Below, piece after piece: positions 61,434 to 64,000 of a stretch of DNA of 64,000 bases. Within the stretch, counting starts at the first letter, position 1. Each line of letters starts with the position of its first letter. A program made the translations under genes and the position numbers. The stretch is taken from positions 3,844,001 to 3,908,000 of the forward strand of contig NZ_CP139559.1 in assembly GCF_034263275.1 (NCBI RefSeq), written 5' to 3'. Origin of the DNA: Mucilaginibacter sp. cycad4 (lineage in GTDB: Bacteria; Bacteroidota; Bacteroidia; Sphingobacteriales; Sphingobacteriaceae). A model generated the notes under the pieces. It searched no databases. It was given only the letters and a program-made list of their open reading frames with translations, and was not told where the DNA came from.

Positions 61434-62557
61434 TTATTTTGATTTGCTTTTTTCTTAACAGGCGGCGCAACAAAGTTGAGATCGCTTTTACCCAGATCTT
61501 TTGAAACAGCCACCGCTATACCGCGCTGATCGGCTTTGTTTACGGCGCAATAAAAATGATAAACCACACCCTTGTACTTCACCACGCACGATTTATGGGC
61601 GAACATATTATCATAAGGCTCGGACGATTGGATGAGTTTCTCCCCTGTCCAATCTGTCCAGTGTACCAGGTCATAAGAGCAGGCAAAGCGGTTAAATACA
61701 CCCGAATCGCCGGTTTTCCAGAAAGCACCGAAATAGAACATCACATATACGTTACCTATTTGCTGGATGTATGGATCGCCGGTAATGCCGTCGCCATGGT
61801 TCAATACAGGATCTTTGCCAAAACGCTTCCAGTACAGCATATCATCAGATACGGCCATGCCAATCCTTTCGGCACCGCGTTTTTTGTTTACGCTGTCGCC
61901 ATTGGCATTGTAATACATGATGAACGGGTGACCGGTAAGCTTCTTTTTATCCCAAATTACCGTTTGTTTGTATTGCGTGTGATTATCCCACCAGCTTACA
62001 TCTTTATCAATGCTTGACAGTACAGGATGATCCAGCCCCTGCCACTCGTGTGCGGTACCCGGATCTTTATCGGTTGAAGCCACACTTATGGATAACAAAC
62101 CTTTCTCATACCCTTTGCTCTGTCCACCAAAATACGATAGCCAATACTTACGGTTATATTGCTGCAATTTGTAGGAACCGCCCCATTTATAGTCCTGCAA
62201 GCCTACATAACCGGCCTTTTGATTATTGTCCCATTTTGTAGTATCGTCAGAGAAAGAGAGGATGCGGCCGCGGGTTTTCCAATGCAGCAGGTCCTTACTA
62301 TCAGCCAGCCAGGTTTCATAACCTCTGCCATTAAAAATGATGTAACTCATATACCAGCTGTCACCCTGCCGAAAAACCATGGGGCAGTCAGCTTTTTGAC
62401 TATTATCTTCGGGCGCTATCACCAGGCCATATTTGTGGGGCGTTTTAACCTGCTCGTAAATATCCTTCATCACCTTTTCGGGTACTTCCTGGGCCTGTGC
62501 CTTTAGTATTAAAAAAAAGCAAACAAGAAATGTAAATGATCTGAAAATGTGTTTCAT
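61430..62557 (-). CDS. Secreted five-bladed propeller glycosidase (GH43/GH32/GH130-fold)
   Basis: A 375-residue exported protein; signal peptide MKHIFRSFTFLVCFFLILKAQAQ. Propeller-type strands are KADCPMVFRQGDSWYMSYIIFNG, YETWLADSKDLLHWKTRG, RIGMAVSDDMLYWKRFGKDPV, ITGDPYIQQIGNVYVMFYFG and NRFACSYDLVHWTDW, with acidic residues at the usual inner positions. This resembles the glycosidase superfamily that includes GH43, GH32, GH117, GH130 and GH137. GH137 is an RG-II beta-L-arabinofuranosidase, which would suit the locus, but the family cannot be fixed by eye. It overlaps the GH2 gene by 4 nt. A 315-nt gap with a large palindrome lies upstream. Confidence 0.75.
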   Translation of the reverse strand: MKHIFRSFTFLVCFFLILKAQAQEVPEKVMKDIYEQVKTPHKYGLVIAPEDNSQKADCPMVFRQGDSWYMSYIIFNGRGYETWLADSKDLLHWKTRGRILSFSDDTTKWDNNQKAGYVGLQDYKWGGSYKLQQYNRKYWLSYFGGQSKGYEKGLLSISVASTDKDPGTAHEWQGLDHPVLSSIDKDVSWWDNHTQYKQTVIWDKKKLTGHPFIMYYNANGDSVNKKRGAERIGMAVSDDMLYWKRFGKDPVLNHGDGITGDPYIQQIGNVYVMFYFGAFWKTGDSGVFNRFACSYDLVHWTDWTGEKLIQSSEPYDNMFAHKSCVVKYKGVVYHFYCAVNKADQRGIAVAVSKDLGKSDLNFVAPPVKKKANQNK

Positions 62558-62872
62558 GGTTTGTTTATATAAAGTCCATTAATAAATCCACATATTAAGC
62601 TATTATAAAACTGAAAACCAATCCATTAGATTTCAGGAAAATCGCTTTTAAAATCTGTAGTAAACAGGAGGCACCTACGGAGCCAATTCTCTTTGATTTT
62701 CATTTCTACAAACATGTTACTCCTACAGAGTTTAAAAAAGTGTATGGTTATAACTCCGTAGGAGTAACATGTTTATAGCAAAACAAGACATATGTTTTGG
62801 CTCCGTAGGCGCCTCCTGTTTAAAAGCGATTTTCCTGTTTCAGCTTTATGCCTTTAGCTTTTATATAATATT
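62558..62872. other. 315-nt gap between GH78 and the propeller gene
   Basis: Nearly two thirds is one large inverted repeat (62634-62837). The rest is AT-rich. It lies between two minus-strand genes and may carry a promoter for the propeller/GH2 pair, but no TAnnTTTG box was found. Confidence 0.65.
62634..62837. repeat. 204-nt near-perfect inverted repeat with three arm blocks
   Basis: Outer arms 62634-62650 and 62821-62837 match perfectly (17 bp, CAGGAAAATCGCTTTTA). Middle arms 62661-62686 and 62797-62822 differ at one of 26 positions (TAAACAGGAGGCRCCTACGG...). Inner arms 62707-62732 and 62752-62777 match with about 3 differences (ACATGTTACTCCTAC core). The unit would fold into one long hairpin. 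It looks like a dedicated palindromic element, not a simple terminator. Confidence 0.9.
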
Positions 62873-64000
62873 TTATTTTACGATAAATGTGTAGTTGCCT
62901 GATCCTGTCTTGATTTCTGCTTTTCCATCGCGATAACCGATAAACCTGATATCGCTTCGGGCTTTAATATTTTGCCCGTCTACCATAATAGCAGCATTCC
63001 TTTTTACAGGCAGAAAAATGCTTGCCGTGGTATTTGCAGGGATGCTCACCTCCAATTTAAATTGTCCCTGATCTTTTTTCCAACTGCTCGAAATATTGCC
63101 ATAAGGCGATTGGTAATTGGCCTTAGCCCAGGTTACATTACCCACGATTTCGGGCCTGATCTCGATTTTATTAAAAGCGATGGCATCATCCGCCGGGCGG
63201 ATCCCTGCCAGGCCGCTGTAAAACCACTCCATCAGGTGCCCCAACATAAAATGGTTATTAGATACCGACGGCAGCGCCGCCCATGATTCGGTTAAAGCCG
63301 TTGCACCGTGGGCCAACTGGTAACCATAACCCGGTACATCGGCGCGACTGTTCATATCGTAGATCACGTCCGAAAGTCCTTCATCATCCAGCACACGCAA
63401 CAGATAGCGATAACCAATATCACCTGCTGTAAGGGCATTGCCACGGGCACGAATATCTTTTACAATATTGTTAACTACGGCTGTTTTATATTGCGGCTCA
63501 ACCAAACCGGCATAAACCGACATGGCATTAGCTGCCTGGCTGCCCGTACCATATTGCCTGGTTTCGGCATTAAAAAATTTTTGATTGTATGCCTGTTTAA
63601 CTTCGGCAGCGAGCTTTTTGTATGATGCAGCATCGTCGCTTTTGCCAAGCAGGGTTGCTACTTTTCCGGCTATATCGAGGTCATAATAGTACAGCGAAGT
63701 TGCTGTGATACCCTGTGGCGTTAACTGCGAAACACCGGGTGGTTTGGGGCCGAGGTCATACCAATCGCCCAGGCCCTGGTAAAGTAAATGGTTTTGTGAT
63801 TTTTTATCGAGATAGGCCAAGTACCGTTTGATCATATCATAATTTTGCGCAAGCACCTCTTTATCGCCATACCATTGGTAAACATACCATGGCAGGATCA
63901 CCGCGTTGCTCCCCCATTCGGGCGAATCGCGGAATGGCTCATCAAACTTTACATACTCGGGCGAGATCTCGGGGATCAGTCCATCATCGGTTTGAGAAAT
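62873..64000 (-). CDS. GH78 alpha-L-rhamnosidase, N-terminal part outside the window
   Basis: The frame is open from its stop at 62873 to the window edge (375 visible residues), so the start lies beyond 64000. The first visible residues, ISQTDDGLIPEISPEYVKFDEP, then FRDSPEWGSNAVILPWYVYQWYGD, belong to the GH78 (alpha/alpha)6 catalytic domain. HGATALTESWAALPSVSNNHFMLGHLMEWFYSGLAGI is the usual end of that domain. The C-terminal beta-sandwich follows (VTWAKANYQSPYGNISSSWKK, STSIFLPV-type strand). The catalytic DCPQR-type motif is outside the window. A GTG at 63901 is internal, not a start. The locus therefore goes on to the right. Confidence 0.88.
   Translation of the reverse strand: MSQTDDGLIPEISPEYVKFDEPFRDSPEWGSNAVILPWYVYQWYGDKEVLAQNYDMIKRYLAYLDKKSQNHLLYQGLGDWYDLGPKPPGVSQLTPQGITATSLYYYDLDIAGKVATLLGKSDDAASYKKLAAEVKQAYNQKFFNAETRQYGTGSQAANAMSVYAGLVEPQYKTAVVNNIVKDIRARGNALTAGDIGYRYLLRVLDDEGLSDVIYDMNSRADVPGYGYQLAHGATALTESWAALPSVSNNHFMLGHLMEWFYSGLAGIRPADDAIAFNKIEIRPEIVGNVTWAKANYQSPYGNISSSWKKDQGQFKLEVSIPANTTASIFLPVKRNAAIMVDGQNIKARSDIRFIGYRDGKAEIKTGSGNYTFIVK

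Noticed and set aside
1..64000. Phage, integron, toxin-antitoxin, biosynthetic cluster or defence system
   Set aside because: No integrase, transposase, nuclease, toxin, NRPS/PKS or restriction gene was seen on either strand.

Overview
The window is chromosomal DNA from a Bacteroidota bacterium, most likely a soil or plant-associated member of the Sphingobacteriaceae (Mucilaginibacter or Pedobacter type). The evidence is a SusC/SusD pair, a dense run of secreted glycoside hydrolases, lipobox lipoproteins, near-absence of Shine-Dalgarno sequences, a TTG/TAnnTTTG-like promoter, and many palindromic intergenic repeats. The genus is inferred from style, not from a marker gene.

Layout. (1) 1-840, minus: fructose-1,6-bisphosphatase, cut by the window edge. 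(2) 1255-10879, plus: a tight seven-gene operon. It encodes an iron-type alcohol dehydrogenase, a DapA-family aldolase/dehydratase, a PdxA2-type dehydrogenase, a DUF1537 acid-sugar kinase, a sodium/solute symporter, a secreted sialate-O-acetylesterase-type esterase and a secreted DUF5703 protein. It looks like a release, uptake and breakdown unit for an acid sugar. (3) 10880-11759: gene-free and rich in palindromes. (4) 54577 down to 11760, minus: 24 genes in one direction over about 43 kb. This is a very large polysaccharide utilisation locus (PUL). It starts with a DUF3826 protein, SusC, SusD, a PL1 pectate lyase and a beta-helix/DUF6298 protein. It continues with GH140-like, GH43-like, two sialidase-fold propellers, an SGNH esterase, GH2, GH78, a second DUF3826, an STN-like/esterase fusion, an exported TIM-barrel isomerase, a GH141-like beta-helix, a lipoprotein L-rhamnose mutarotase, a Gfo/Idh/MocA oxidoreductase and a symporter. 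It ends with GH78-like, GH2, GH106 and GH127. (5) 55003-55896, plus: a divergent AraC-family regulator. (6) 58653-56152, minus: a symporter and a second DapA-family enzyme. (7) 64000-59037, minus: GH78 (cut by the edge), a five-bladed-propeller glycosidase and another GH2.

How it fits together. The enzyme mix points to a rhamnose-rich pectin (rhamnogalacturonan I or II side chains, or arabinogalactan-decorated pectin): pectate lyase, four rhamnosidase-type enzymes (GH78 x3, GH106), three GH2 beta-galactosidase-type enzymes, GH127 beta-L-arabinofuranosidase, an apiosidase-type protein and esterases. SusC/SusD would take up oligosaccharides, the periplasmic enzymes would trim them, and three SSS symporters would bring the products into the cytoplasm. 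No standard rhamnose isomerase/kinase or uronate isomerase pathway lies in the window. The cytoplasmic enzymes present (PdxA2, DUF1537, two DapA-family enzymes, Fe-ADH, Gfo/Idh/MocA) suggest an oxidative acid-sugar route, but the substrate is not known. No hybrid two-component system or ECF sigma/anti-sigma pair is seen, so the AraC protein is the only candidate regulator here.

The longer intergenic gaps, and several shorter ones, hold palindromic repeat elements of several families, some with perfect 29-bp arms. No tRNA, rRNA, CRISPR array, transposase or phage gene was seen.
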